From: Tetragonia tetragonoides
Lineage: Eukaryota > Streptophyta > Magnoliopsida > Caryophyllales > Aizoaceae
Reading direction: 5' to 3'
DNA length: 64,000 bases
Assembly (NCBI GenBank): GCA_038025085.1
Contig: CM076140.1
Span: 39,431,501 to 39,495,500, forward strand
A program made the position numbers and the translations under genes. The first letter of the stretch is position 1; the number at the start of each line of letters is the position of its first letter. Positions 14,291 through 25,264 of this stretch are shown one piece after another. The notes beneath the pieces are model-generated. The model had not been told where the DNA came from, did not search any database, and saw nothing but the letters and a program-made list of their open reading frames with translations.

Positions 14291-14429
14291 AATAATTTGA
14301 AGTTTATTTGTGATTTCTCACAAATTTGGGGTGAATTTGAGACTGGATTTTTGAAACCCTTGGAGAGAGAAAATCCTAAAATTCTCCATTTTTGCTTGTT
14401 TGTTCTTGCTAGCTTGTTCATCCTTCTTC

Positions 14430-17199
14430 CATGGCTCCAAAATTGGGAAAGAGGACGAGTAGGAGGATCGAGGTGCGAGAGGAGGTCGAGGAAATTGACA
14501 TCTTCCCCAAGGCTTTTCCATCTCATGTGAAGCCTTCAAAGAGGAAGCCTAATGTGGCTTTACCTCAAGATTGATACACCCGGTCGGATAGGATGCCCGA
14601 CCTTGTTTGGGATCGATCGGAGTTGCTTTTCCGACCGGCGACTCATTTCAGCTCTCGGGCTTCCAAGTTCGTGGTGAGTCCTCAAACTTTGAAATTCATG
14701 GTTTTATGCATTGGATTTAAGTTTATATGCTTGCCTTGAATAGAATCTGTGTAGAATTTGTATGCAATTGTCAAGTTTGTAGCGCATGTGATTTTGCGCG
14801 GCTTGAACAAACTTAGAAACATGCCTAGTATTGAACATTTGATTGAAATGTGAACCTAAGAGGTTGCGAACTTGATCATAGGAACCCGATGGGAATTTGA
14901 AGGCCCATGGAAACTATGGTTCTTCGATTAAGCTTTATAAAACCTTGCCCAAAGAGGTGCAAGATGCAGTTTTGAACGCGGGGTTTGGGCCCCTTTTGAA
15001 AGCGACGGACTCAGTTGAGCGAGTCAAGAGATGTATTGTTCGGTTGTCCTTGGAGCATTTTTGGGACACCATCAATACGTTTCATTTCCTTAATGGGGAG
15101 ATGATGATTACTCCTTCGGAGTTTGCTATGTTAACCGGGGTACCTTGCGTGGGTACGCCCATTGTTTATGACGTTTCCATTTGGAAACGTAAGGCGGAGA
15201 TGGTGGAGCTCTTTGGCCCTTGGGGGAACACTTGGGGTCACCACTTCCGTTTTTAAAGTGAGCTTTTTACTGCTTTGAAAGACCCGAGGTATAAGAGGAA
15301 TACCTCGGTGGAGCAAAAGGCGAGGATGTTTATCGCCTACCTCCTTGCCACCACTATCTTTAGTGAAAAGGGGGAACGTATTCATGCCATATACCTCCCG
15401 AGCCTGCTAGACTGGGAGAGAGTGAGAGAGTACAACTGGGGGTTGCCGGGCTACGCCAACCTCTTGAGATACATGCAGTTTGCCTGCCGTGTGAATGACG
15501 AGGGGTACAAGCAGTCGACTCTTCCTCCCGTGAGCTTATGCGGCTTTTGGAAGGTGTTGCAGGTGCGTTTTCTCTTTGTATTTGCTTTTCGTGATATGCA
15601 TGATTTAAGTGTGCGGTGCTTAATTCAATGTTTGAATGTAGCCTTGGTTTTTCGAGCATTTCCCGGACATGGCGCCTACGGGTTGGGAATTGGACTTCCC
15701 GGTTTGTAGGGCGTGGCGATGCGCCTCTGCATACTCTCCAGCAGTATAGGGAGGCCCTCTTGCGCATGGACCGGCACAAGGTAAAAGATGTACTATTGCT
15801 TTTGTTATATGGGTTGCATGGCTTGTATTTCTTGGTCTGGAAATATCTTATGTTGCATGCTTGTGTAGATAGACTACTTCCCATGGGCAAAGTATCACGG
15901 GTCGGCTCCGGACGCCGTCCTAGCTTCTAGGGCGGTGGACCGTCAGAGGATCCTGATTGCGGGCCCGTTCTCCTTTGAGTGGTATTTAGGGGAGCGGATC
16001 TTCCGTCAGGTTTATCCCGATCTGGAGGGCCCGAGGATTCCTTTGGATCCTCCCTCGTCCATGTTCTTAGTGAGGTGTTTGTCTCGCGAGCAGGTTGCGA
16101 AGGCCATGGTGGGCTCAGATGCTATGCGGTATTTGAAGGACCTGCGGAGGACCTTGCAGGGCATTATGAGCAGTTTTGCCGTGATCACCTCATGCCTTCA
16201 TTTGTGGGCTTAAAGGTAAGAATTTAATGTTTGATATTCTATGCCTTTCTTGTTTTATTGATGCTAACTCACTTTGCTTTGTAGGATCCTTGGGTTGATG
16301 ACACCGAGGTGGACGTCCCGGACATGCTGGTCTGAGGCCGAGATTATGGCGAGAAGGAGTGCTAAGGAAAGATCCCTATGACGGAGGACCTTGATGAGGA
16401 CATCCAGGGCCTTCCTCTTCCCGTTGGGCATCCAGGGGTAAATTTGTAATTTTGCCAAAATGTATAATGCCCTATTATATTATATGCTTGTACTGACTTT
16501 TCTTCATGCAGCTTGATCGTGAGCAGACTGGGAGGGTCTTCAAGATGATGCATGCCATGAAGTCTTGGATATCCCGAGCTGTCTTGAAGGGTACTTGCTC
16601 AAGACCTGATTTGGACAAGGTAAACTGGTTTTTGCATTTTCAAAGTTGCATGCTTTGAGAAATGTGTCTTATATTTTTGTGGGCTGCAGGTTGAGTACCG
16701 TCAACCTCTTCCTCGTCGGTCACACCAGGTGGTGTTGTCGGATGATGAGGGTGTGAGCTCTCCTAAGCGTAGTCCTTCGCACGAGAGGAGCCCTCGGAAG
16801 GAGAGTCCTAGGAGAGAGAGGGTGGTTGTACATCGGTCGGACCGCCCTGGTGGGAGTAGGATGACTCTGTATGTGGAGCCTGCTCCTATGCCTATGTCGA
16901 TGTATCCTTCTTATCCCGGGTATGCGGGATATCCTTCATATGGTGGCCTTTACTACCAGCCCCCGGTTCCTGCTCCTATGATGCCTACCATGCCTCCTCG
17001 TTCTTCGTGGGGGTATGATTCGAGTTATGCCGGGGAAGGGAGTTCATACCGAGAGCCTGCCCGACATTCTTCCTTCGACCCTAGCCAGGTCGTGGCATCG
17101 ATTTTTGGTGATGAGGCGCGGAGGTCGGAGGACCACTTTGAGGTGCCCCGCACGGATGGTGATGCGGGTGATGATTTTTATGATAATATATTTGTGTGA
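14430..17199 (+). pseudogene. Element B antisense cargo gene 1: PMD (plant mobile domain) gene, 7 coding exons
   Basis: The start MAPKLGKR matches MAPK/MAPA starts of the A and C copies. Predicted exons are 14430-14673, about 14903-15562, 15642-15780, 15869-16215, 16285-16437, 16512-16620 and 16690-17199, most with GT/AG borders. Exon 2 holds the PMD signature: a LEHFWDTINTFHFLNGEM block followed by FAMLTGVPC. Exon 3 is the WFFEHFP exon, exon 4 has FSFEWYLGERI, and the last exon is a Pro/Tyr/Ser-rich tail. In-frame stops near 14572 and 15254 make it a pseudogene. PMD proteins (MAIN/MAIL family) act in nuclear silencing and genome stability. The function inside a retrotransposon is unknown. 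It is antisense to B. Confidence 0.8.
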
Positions 17200-17958
17200 A
17201 ATACATTTTGATCATTTGTATTGAACAAACATTCGGACTTTGCTTGTAAATATTGCTTGCTTATTTATTGGTCCCTGCACATAATTAGGCTAATGCAAAT
17301 GCACACGTAGTAAAGCAAAAGCGCAAGTAATAGCCATTTAGCAAAAAATTGGTATGACCAAAAGAGTTAAAATTGGGTGTACCCTATCTCCCAAAAAAAA
17401 AATGAAAAAAAGAAATGGTGAAAAACTGAAATGAAAATAATAGGTAAAAAGGGATTCATAAAAAAAATATAAATAAAAAAGATGATAATCATCCAAAAAG
17501 AAATAAGAAAATTGTGGAGTTTCCATTAATATTAAGGAAATAATACAAAATAGAAATAATAGTGGAAATAGGAAAAAGAGCCATATTTGAGTCCAAATCG
17601 ATTAAGGAAAGTGTCCCAAAACCGGAGAAAAGGGACTTGTCTCGAGAAAAGGGTCCGGCGGCCAAAGGGAGGGATCCAGAGGCACACGCGGAGCAGCGGG
17701 GGCTAAAAGAGGGGCCGCCAGGCTCCAGTGGCTGTCCCGCTGGGCCTGGGCTGCTCTATCGGGGCCGTCGAGCCTTCAGCGGCTGTCCTAGGGGCCACTG
17801 GAGCCCCTTTTTGACGGGTTACCTTATTTTTTCGTCTTTTCCGTGCGTGCCCTATATAAGCCTTGGCTTAGTCCGGTTTCGGGACATCACCTTCATAATT
17901 TACTAGCAATAGAGAGCTTTTAGAGAGAGAAACCCCCTAACTAATTTAGATTTCAGCC
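17200..17958 (+). promoter_or_regulatory. Intergenic region and promoter of B cargo gene 2
   Basis: After AT-rich sequence (17280-17600), a GC-rich cluster of GGCCGCCAGG and TTCAGCGGCTG-like motifs spans 17655-17815. A TATATAAG box lies at 17853-17860, about 100 bp before the ATG at 17959. Confidence 0.65.
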
Positions 17959-19505
17959 ATGACAAACTTTGATGTTAAATTCGACAAGTGGTTACAATCC
18001 ATGACCCCCGAAGAGAGGATGAGACTTGTGCCTTTCCACTTGAATGCTCTCTTCCACCTTAAGCAAGTTCAAATTGTATGGAATCTCCTTGAGGCCGCGG
18101 TCGAGTTTTGGGATGACAAACTTCATGTCTTCCGATTTGGGTATAATGAGTTATGCCCTCTCTCCGAAGAATTTGTCGCCATCCTTGGATTTCCTCATGA
18201 TCAAGCTCCCGCCACTCCATGGCTTGGGGCAAACCTTGAAGGTTACTGTAAAAGTTATCTTGGCCTATCACCGACGCAAGCCTCCTATGTTGCTAGGAGC
18301 GGTGAGTTAAACCTCAACGGTGTGATTGACATCTTCTTCCCCAAGGTAAGGGATAACCGTGATGTGATGAGTGAGACCCATTATAAACGTGCCATTATTT
18401 TATGTCTCTTGCGTAGGTACCTCTTTGTTGGTGGGGGTAATAATGGTAAAACTAGTATTCTTAGAATTGTTGACCAAATCCAAAACGATTTTACCCCTAT
18501 GTCTCTTGTTCTTGGTGAAACTATAATTTGCTTGGAGCGCAAGAAATAAGAACCATCGCTTGGTGGATGGACGAGAAGCCCTCTTCTTCTCCAAGTAAGT
18601 GCTTGAATAATTTGCTTTGGATTATAAAGTTTGAATCTTTGATGTATATTTAACTTTATATGTTTTGGCTTTTTTTGTAGATATGGCTTCTTGAGCATAT
18701 GTGCTTCATTGAAAGACCCGCTAATGCGCTCAAATATCAACCCAAGCAGTTTCCCGCACGCTAGAGGCTATACTATGAATCCATCATTGATGAGTGGCGC
18801 GGGTATCTTAAAGCATGCCCCTTGTTACGATGGACCGTCAAGTGGTGGGATCTAAAATCCGCAATCAGATGTAGCAAGGAAACGGGATATTATCAAGTCC
18901 TTGGCCTTCATAATTCGACTCACATATTTCCTAGCAGTATTATGCGGCAATATGGGAAACGCCAAATTATCCCACAAAAGGATGGTGCTCCTCCTACCAC
19001 GCGGGTCTTGACAATTAGCATGGTAAGGTCATGGGAGTGTCCATGGGATCGTCGTCCCAAGTGGACTATTCCTCATGTCAAGGCGCCTACGGCCATATCT
19101 TCGGCTTATGAAGCTTGGATGGACTACAAGACCGCGGAGGGTCATCGTGCATGCAGAAATTCTGAACAAGAAGATCTTAAGGCCCAATCGGTCAATCCTA
19201 GGTTAAGACTTTAAAACCCTAATGACCTGAAAGGGAAGGGTAAGAAAAAGGGAGTTAAGCATGTGAGAGGCATCCTCAACCCAAAGGCCAAGAAAGCTTT
19301 GGAAAAGATCACTACCAAGCCACAGGTGGAGCCCCAAATCCGGGCCAATGATCATGAGGCGTGTTCAAGCACACCTCTAATGGAAGTTGAAGAAGAAGAG
19401 TCCATAGTCCGAGAGATATGGGCTCCCAAGGAGCGCGAAGCGGAGGATCCAAAAGTGGATGTGCCTATGGAGGACGCGGGCCCTACTACCGAAGCTACGG
19501 AGTAG
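17959..19505 (+). pseudogene. Element B antisense cargo gene 2: short PMD-like gene with one intron
   Basis: The start MTNFDVKFDKWLQ corresponds to MVKSFENLFDAWCKN in A and C. Exon 1 (17959-18594) contains HVFRFGYNELCPLSEEF, the PMD-type core shared with the other copies. Exon 2 (18681-19505) has the KWWDLKS block and ends in a charged tail. The 86-bp intron has GTAAGT and TTTTTTGTAG borders and is absent from the A and C copies. Stops at 18547, about 18762 and 19212 interrupt the frame. It lies just downstream of gene 1 on the same strand, antisense to B. Confidence 0.8.
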
Positions 19506-19943
19506 TCTATTAAAGAAAATACTCTTTTATAGCATGTCTAGCTTAGGATTGCCATTTATATTGCTTTAAATTCAATACGGGTGATGTGCCCTTTTTTAGA
19601 CTTAGATTTAAATTTTGCCTTATTATTTTGGAATTGCCAAGTCTTTGTAATGGACATTATTATTATTTATGGAGGCATGCTAAATTTTATTTTAATATTG
19701 CAACTTGATTTATTTATTATCTTTTTTTAAACAACTTATGAACGCAAAAATAATGAAGGAGCCGGGCCCAATTGCAATTGGCTTGTCCTACGTATCCTTT
19801 TAGGGGAATCAGACCGCTCGTAGTTCTTATCCGTGCATTTTTTAACATTGAATCCCTTTTTTTTTTTTTTATTTATTATTTTTTTTTTGGGGATTACTTA
19901 GCCTTATGTTGGCCTCTCGAAAGTTCTATATTGGGTGTCTTGC
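19506..19943 (-). other. B post-pol untranslated region
   Basis: AT-rich non-coding DNA between the end of cargo gene 2 and the stop codon of B's integrase. It contains the conserved two-hairpin motif at 19761-19830. Confidence 0.7.
19761..19830 (-). other. Conserved post-pol hairpin motif, element B copy
   Basis: On the minus strand: GAACTACG, then CTGATTCC, GGATACGTAGG, then the palindrome CCAATTGCAATTGG followed by GCCCGG. ACTACG/CGTAG can pair, and the palindrome forms a second stem. Confidence 0.65.
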
Positions 19944-20937
19944 CTAAGCATAGAACCTTTTTAGTTGATCCATGTTTATCCATTGACTAAACTTAATCCC
20001 GTCTAAGTCTGCCAATCTTGCAGCTCCACTGGTTAGGAACTTTGTAATGAGAAAAGGACCGGACCAATTGGGCCTAAACTTGCCTCTTGGGTCTGTGACA
20101 TTGGCCCTCATTTCTTTAAGCACTAGGTCTCCAACTTTGAGGTCTCACATTTTGAGCCTTTGGTTGAAATGCTTTGTTAGCCTCTTTTGGTAGATTCTCA
20201 CATTGTGCAAAGCTTGCAACCTCTTTTCATCTAGTAAGACTAACTGGTCATAGAGGGTTTGGACCCAATCCACTTATGGAATTTGACTTTCCAAGATGAT
20301 CCATAGAGATGGGACCTCTAGCTCAATTGGTAGTACGACTTCCATTCCATAAACTAAGGAGTATGGTGTTGCTCCCGTCGATGTGCGAATAGATGTCCTA
20401 TAACCCCAAAGTGCGAATGAAAACTTGTCGGGCCAATCATAATAATTGTCGGACATTCTTTCAATGATCTTCTTGATATTCTTGTTAGCCGCTTCTACTG
20501 CACTGTTTGTTTGCGGTCTGTAAGGAGAAGATTTCTGATGTTGGATCTTGAACGGGGCTAAAAGCTCGATTACTTCTTTCATGAAGTGGGACCCATTATC
20601 GCTAATGATTTCTTGGGGAACCCCGTGTCTAGCTATTATAGTATTCTTGATGAATTTGACCACATGTTTTTCTTTGAGCTTTGCGTATGATTGCGCCTCC
20701 ACCCATTTAGTGAAGTAGTCAATTGCAACTAGAATGTATTCATGGCCCCCTTTGCCTGTTGGGGTTATCTTGCCATTGATATAGATTCCCCAAGCGGAGA
20801 AAGGCCAGGTGAGGTGAAAGTATATAACGGGCTTGGTGGCATGTGTTGCAGATTCGCGTGTGTCTGACACTGTGTGCATCTTTTGACAAATTCACAATAG
20901 TGTTTCTCCATTGTGGTCCAATAATAACAATGCCTGA
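19944..20937 (-). pseudogene. Element B integrase (core and C-terminal part)
   Basis: The frame at 20879-20274 carries the DDE core: WGIYINGKI, YFTKWVEAQSY, ISDNGSHF and AVEAANKNIKKI. The first catalytic Asp is Tyr here (WGIY instead of WGID). The second Asp and the Glu are present. The C-terminal part, with VGDLVL and GPF motifs, continues to a stop at 19944-19946. The zinc-binding half is separated by LINE2, whose junction is at 20937. Integrase would insert element cDNA. This copy is inactive. Confidence 0.88.
20923..20936. repeat. LINE2 target-site duplication, left copy
   Basis: On the minus strand CAGGCATTGTTATT matches CAGGCTTGGTTATT at 28496-28509 in 12 of 14 bases. Both encode the same integrase residues, as expected for a LINE target duplication followed by mutation. 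Confidence 0.8.
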
Positions 20938-21045
20938 AAATGGTAAACCCTAACCCTGAAAATGGTCCATTCGATTATTAATCACGCAATAAAAGCTTTT
21001 TCTCTCTCTAGAAAATGCTCTCGCTACCCTGCAAAGCGACCATTG

Positions 21046-22563
21046 ATGGGGAAAACAAAAGCTTCGAGGCAACAAACTGTTCCATTGCAAGATTTTCTAG
21101 GTCCATCTATTGCGTTACCTGAGATACAAGAGTGCTCTGAGGAGGAGGAGGACACTGATTTGAGCCCACCAGATTTGGGGGCTTTTAGCTCTCTATCCCG
21201 TTGTCTCCCTGGATTTGATGATTCCGTGGAGAATCGACGCCCTGGTGCTGCACGGCAGCTTCTTAGGATGCCGACACCAAAATCTGGGGCTCAAATGACA
21301 TCGCCGCTGGTAGTTATGCCAGAAGTTTGAATTAACTTTGGTAGTGTCCCAGTAACAATGGGGGTTTCACCCAATACGGCTGTACCTGTTACTACTTCGG
21401 TGGATTCTCCGGTAGTAACTATGACACCTACTCCAGCAACTACTACTCCGGTGGTCCCTGCTGTGACCCCGCTGGTAAACCCTAACCCTGAATCTGAAAA
21501 TTCTGATAGAATTTCATCTAATAGAGTAGCTAATAACTCTTTGAAGTTGAAATATATTCCACCTGTGCTAAAAGAGGGCAAAAGAGTTGCGAAATTACTG
21601 AAATCTGAGATAGAATTAGCCAGCAAGAAATGGGAAACTTCTTTAATTGGCTTTGTTCTTGGAGATGCTCCTTACTTCAGTCAAATGGAATATTATATTG
21701 CATCCCATTGGAAATTTGTTGCAATGCCAAAATGTTATTTGCATGAGGATGGCTACTTTATTTTCAAATTTGATTCTATGGAAGATATGTGTGCTGTGAT
21801 GAATAGAGGACCCTATGCATTCAATGCAAAGCCTTTCATTCTTTGTGAATGGTATGCTGATTTTGTGATGGACCCTAGCACCTATAGATCAATACCTCTA
21901 TGGATTCAGTTCCCCAAGTTGCCTTTAACATGTTGGTCTATGGATTCTCTTAGTAGACTTGGTAGTTGCGTGGGTAAACCCCTGTATGTTGATAAGTTTA
22001 CAGCAGATCTTGAAAGGGTATCCTATGCTAGGTTACTAATTGAGGTAGACATTACTGTCCCATACAAGGAGGAGGTCTGCTTTGAGGATGATGAGGGTAG
22101 TATGATATCTCAGAAGGTTATCTATGAGTGGAAACCAGCTTTTTGCCAAAAATGCAGGAAGTTTGGACACACTAATGACAAGTGTTACCCCACAAACCAC
22201 AACCCACAGAGTGATCAGCAACTTCCTGCTAGAAGGAGAAGAAGAAGCCAGCCAGTGACTCAATGGCAACCCAGGCAGACCAATGCTGGAGCCAATACTG
22301 CACAAATGTCACCTGACCCTGATATACCAAAGAGTTCAAGCACTGTGAATGATATTATACCCTCTTTGGAAACACAAGATAACAGGCTATCTGTAGAGGA
22401 GAGGAGATGGGACAATTTGCAAACACAGAGGGGTAGCTCTATCCCATTTCAGAACTCTTTTGCTATGTTACAAGACTCTGAAAACACTGATATGATACCA
22501 GAAGCAGAGGGGAGTACTCACTTTGGAAGAGATAAGGGTTGTGATACTATTATAGGGGAGTAA
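21046..22563 (+). pseudogene. LINE2 ORF1 (DUF4283 plus CCHC zinc knuckle)
   Basis: The frame from ATG 21046 to 22563 is open except for one TGA at 21328-21330. It starts with an acidic region, then a Thr/Pro/Val-rich linker. A DUF4283 RNA-binding domain spans WETSLIGFVLGD to LLIEVDITV, and a zf-CCHC_4 knuckle, CQKCRKFGHTNDKC, follows. A Gln/Arg-rich tail ends it. ORF1 binds LINE RNA as a chaperone. Order and length are normal for plant L1. Confidence 0.9.
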
Positions 22564-22598
22564 AATGGGGGGTTACCTCCAGACATCACCAATTCCCA

Positions 22599-25264
22599 AT
22601 GAAGTTATTCATCTTGAATGTGAGAGGGATGAATAAGCCCTCTAAGCTCAGGGATATTACAAAGTATTTGAGGCAAAATAAGGTGAGTTTTTGTGCACCT
22701 CTGGAGACTAGAGTTAAAATAAATAGATGTGATCGTGTTGCTAGTAGGGTATATACCTCTTAGATGCACTTCTGCAATCATGTAGAAGCTCCCAATGGCA
22801 GGATTTGGATTTCTTGGGACCCTACTCAGCTGACTGTACATAAGCTAGATGGTTCAGACCAATTCACTCATTTGAGACTCAGCTGTAACAATGGGATAAC
22901 TTTCCTTCTCACCATTGTTTATGCAAGAAATGATTTAGCTTTGAGAAGAACTTGCTGGCAGAATATTGAAGACTTAGGGAATTCAATCACTGAACCTTGG
23001 CTAATAGCAGGTGATTTTAATACTACACTTAATGTTTTTGAAAGGGTTCAGTGTGGAGAGCAATACTCAGGCAATGGGGAACTGCAAAATCTGTGTTATC
23101 AGTTAAATCTTGCAGATATTAGAGCAAAGGGTATGGATTTCACATGGAACAATAGGCACAAGGATCAGGGCAGAGTATATAACAAGATTGATAGGGTTCT
23201 TGGCAACTTTGAGTTGATTTCTACATATCCAAGCATTGAAGTTGATTATTTAGCCCCTTATGTTTCTGATCACTCACTCGCTAGTATTACTCTAGCCCCT
23301 GAACCTACTCAGGGAAGGAAACCATTCAAATTCTTCAATGTCTGGACCTCCCACCCCAGATATGCTGAGATTATTCAGAGAGGATTGGATTACACTGGTC
23401 AGGGCTCTAAAATATTTTGTGTGATGCAAAAACATAAAAATGTGAAGCTGGCTATTAAGAATTCTGAATTATACTGTCCTGGCCTTGATAGCAGAATCAA
23501 AAAAGCACAGGAGCTGCTGGTACTCAACCAGGAGCAACTAGCTCATGATAAATTCAACCAAGAGTTGATTGAGAAAGAGCAGGAGGCCATGACTAGTCTA
23601 CTACAGCTGAGAGAAACTGAAGAACTGATATTACAGGAAAAATCCAGGCTAAATTGGATAAAGGCAGGAGATGATAATACAAGGTTCTTTCATGCTTGTG
23701 TTAAAAATAGGAGAGCCATGAACAACATTTCCTCTATTTATACAGCTGGAAATGACAAGATCAGTGAACCTAAAAAAGTAAGGTAAGAATTCCAGAATTT
23801 CTTTATTAAGATGATGGGCTCTAGCACTGCAGAGCTCCCTGCCATCAACCCTGATGTAATGAAAACAGGGCCTCACCTCACAGTTGCACAACAGATATCC
23901 TTGTGTGAGGACTTTACAGTCCAGGAAATAAAGAAAGCTCTCTGGGAGATTGAGGAGGACAAGGCTCCGGGGCCTAATGGGTTTACTTCTGCATTCTATA
24001 AAAGCGCATGGGACATTGTTGGCATAGAGATTGTACAAGCTATCACTAGCATCCTTCACTCAGGTAATATGCTGAAATCTCTCAACTGCACTTCAGTAAC
24101 TCTTGTCCTTAAAAAATCCAACCCTACCTTTGTGAGTGATTATCGTCCAATAGCATGTTGCAATGTATTATACAAGATTCTGGCTAAAACTCTTGCAAAC
24201 AAAATTAGCACTGTTTTGCATGATATTACTTATCTTGAACAGTCAGCTTTCATAAAGGGGAGGTTCATTGGTGATAATATAATTCTTGCCCATGAAATTA
24301 TCAAGCATTATGGGAGAAAAGGCATATCCCCTAGGTGTACTATGAAAATTGACCTCAGGAAGGCCTTCGACTCTGTAGAATGGGTTTTTCTAGAGCAAGT
24401 TCTTACTGAGCTCTATTTCCCTGTGAAGTTTGTGAGTTGGATTAAGATGTGTATTTCCACTGTTAGCTATTCTATTATGTTCAATGGCTCCCCCATGGAT
24501 CCTTTTCCAGCTAAGAGAGGACTGAGGTAGGAGGATCCACTATCCCCTTACCTATTTGTCATAGCAATGGACTATCTCTCAAGATGCTTCAGAAGCCTGC
24601 AGCAAGAACCTGGGTTCCACTATCATCCCCGTTGCAAAAAGTTTGCTTTAGTTCACTGTATCTTTCCAGATGATCTTCTCATGTTTTCTAGAGGGGACAC
24701 AGCTTCTGTGCAACTTATGTTTGAGTAATTTAAGCTATTCTCTGCCTGCTCGGGATTACAAGCAAATGAAAGCACATCAGAAATCTATTTTGGTGGAGTG
24801 CCTTTGAGTAAGAAAGAAGAAATTCTGGAAAGCATGAATATGCAGGAGCGGGGATTACCTATTAGATATTTGGGAGTCCCACTGACTTCCAAAAGACTAC
24901 ACATCTCTCACTATGATCCCTTGGTACAGAGGATCACTGAAAGTATCCAATCTTGGACCTCAAAGTTCCTCACATATGCAGGCAGACTGCAGCTTATAAA
25001 GGCTGTATTATTTTCTATGCAGAATTTTTGGAGCCAATTTTTCCATATTCCCATGGCTATCATGCACAACATTGAGGAACTATGCAGAAGGTACCTATGG
25101 ACAGGGTCTGTTGAAGCTAGTAAAAGAGCCCTAGTGGCTTGGGATGACCTCTGCATTCCAGCTGCTAAGGGAGGGCTAGGGATTTTCAATTTTAAAGCCT
25201 TGAATAAAGCATCCCTTGGGAAGCTCCTCTGGGACATACATCACAAGCAAGAAAAACACTGGAT
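22599..25264 (+). pseudogene. LINE2 ORF2 (endonuclease and reverse transcriptase)
   Basis: One reading frame holds from ATG 22599 to the inversion junction. It is broken only by stops at 22761, 23784, 24528 and 24726. The apurinic endonuclease domain shows AGDFNTTLN and SDHSLASI. The RT shows KAPGPNGFTSAFYK, DYRPIACCN, FIKGRFIGDN and KIDLRKAFDSVEW. The catalytic FADD is FPDD here. The end, KLLWDIHHKQEKHW, continues in the minus-strand piece at 32608. The lack of frameshifts implies decay mainly by point mutation. Confidence 0.9.

Larger units (their letters stand above)
13361..14429 (+). other. Gene-less region of B between 3' LTR and cargo gene 1, with tandem repeats
   Basis: It contains three 66-bp repeats (13492-13689), then the upstream region of cargo gene 1 with a GC-rich cluster at 13920-14055 and a 60-bp duplication at 14171-14290. 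Short frames that cross the repeats are repeat artefacts. Confidence 0.7.

Noticed and set aside
14430..19505. The plus-strand PMD genes in B as ordinary host genes that a retrotransposon landed beside
   Set aside because: The same pair in the same position and orientation occurs in A and C, so they are element cargo.
20941..21491. AAACCCTAACCCTGA at the LINE2 5' end and again at about 21475, resembling telomere repeat
   Set aside because: Only two units each, and the second lies inside ORF1 coding sequence. This is not telomeric DNA.
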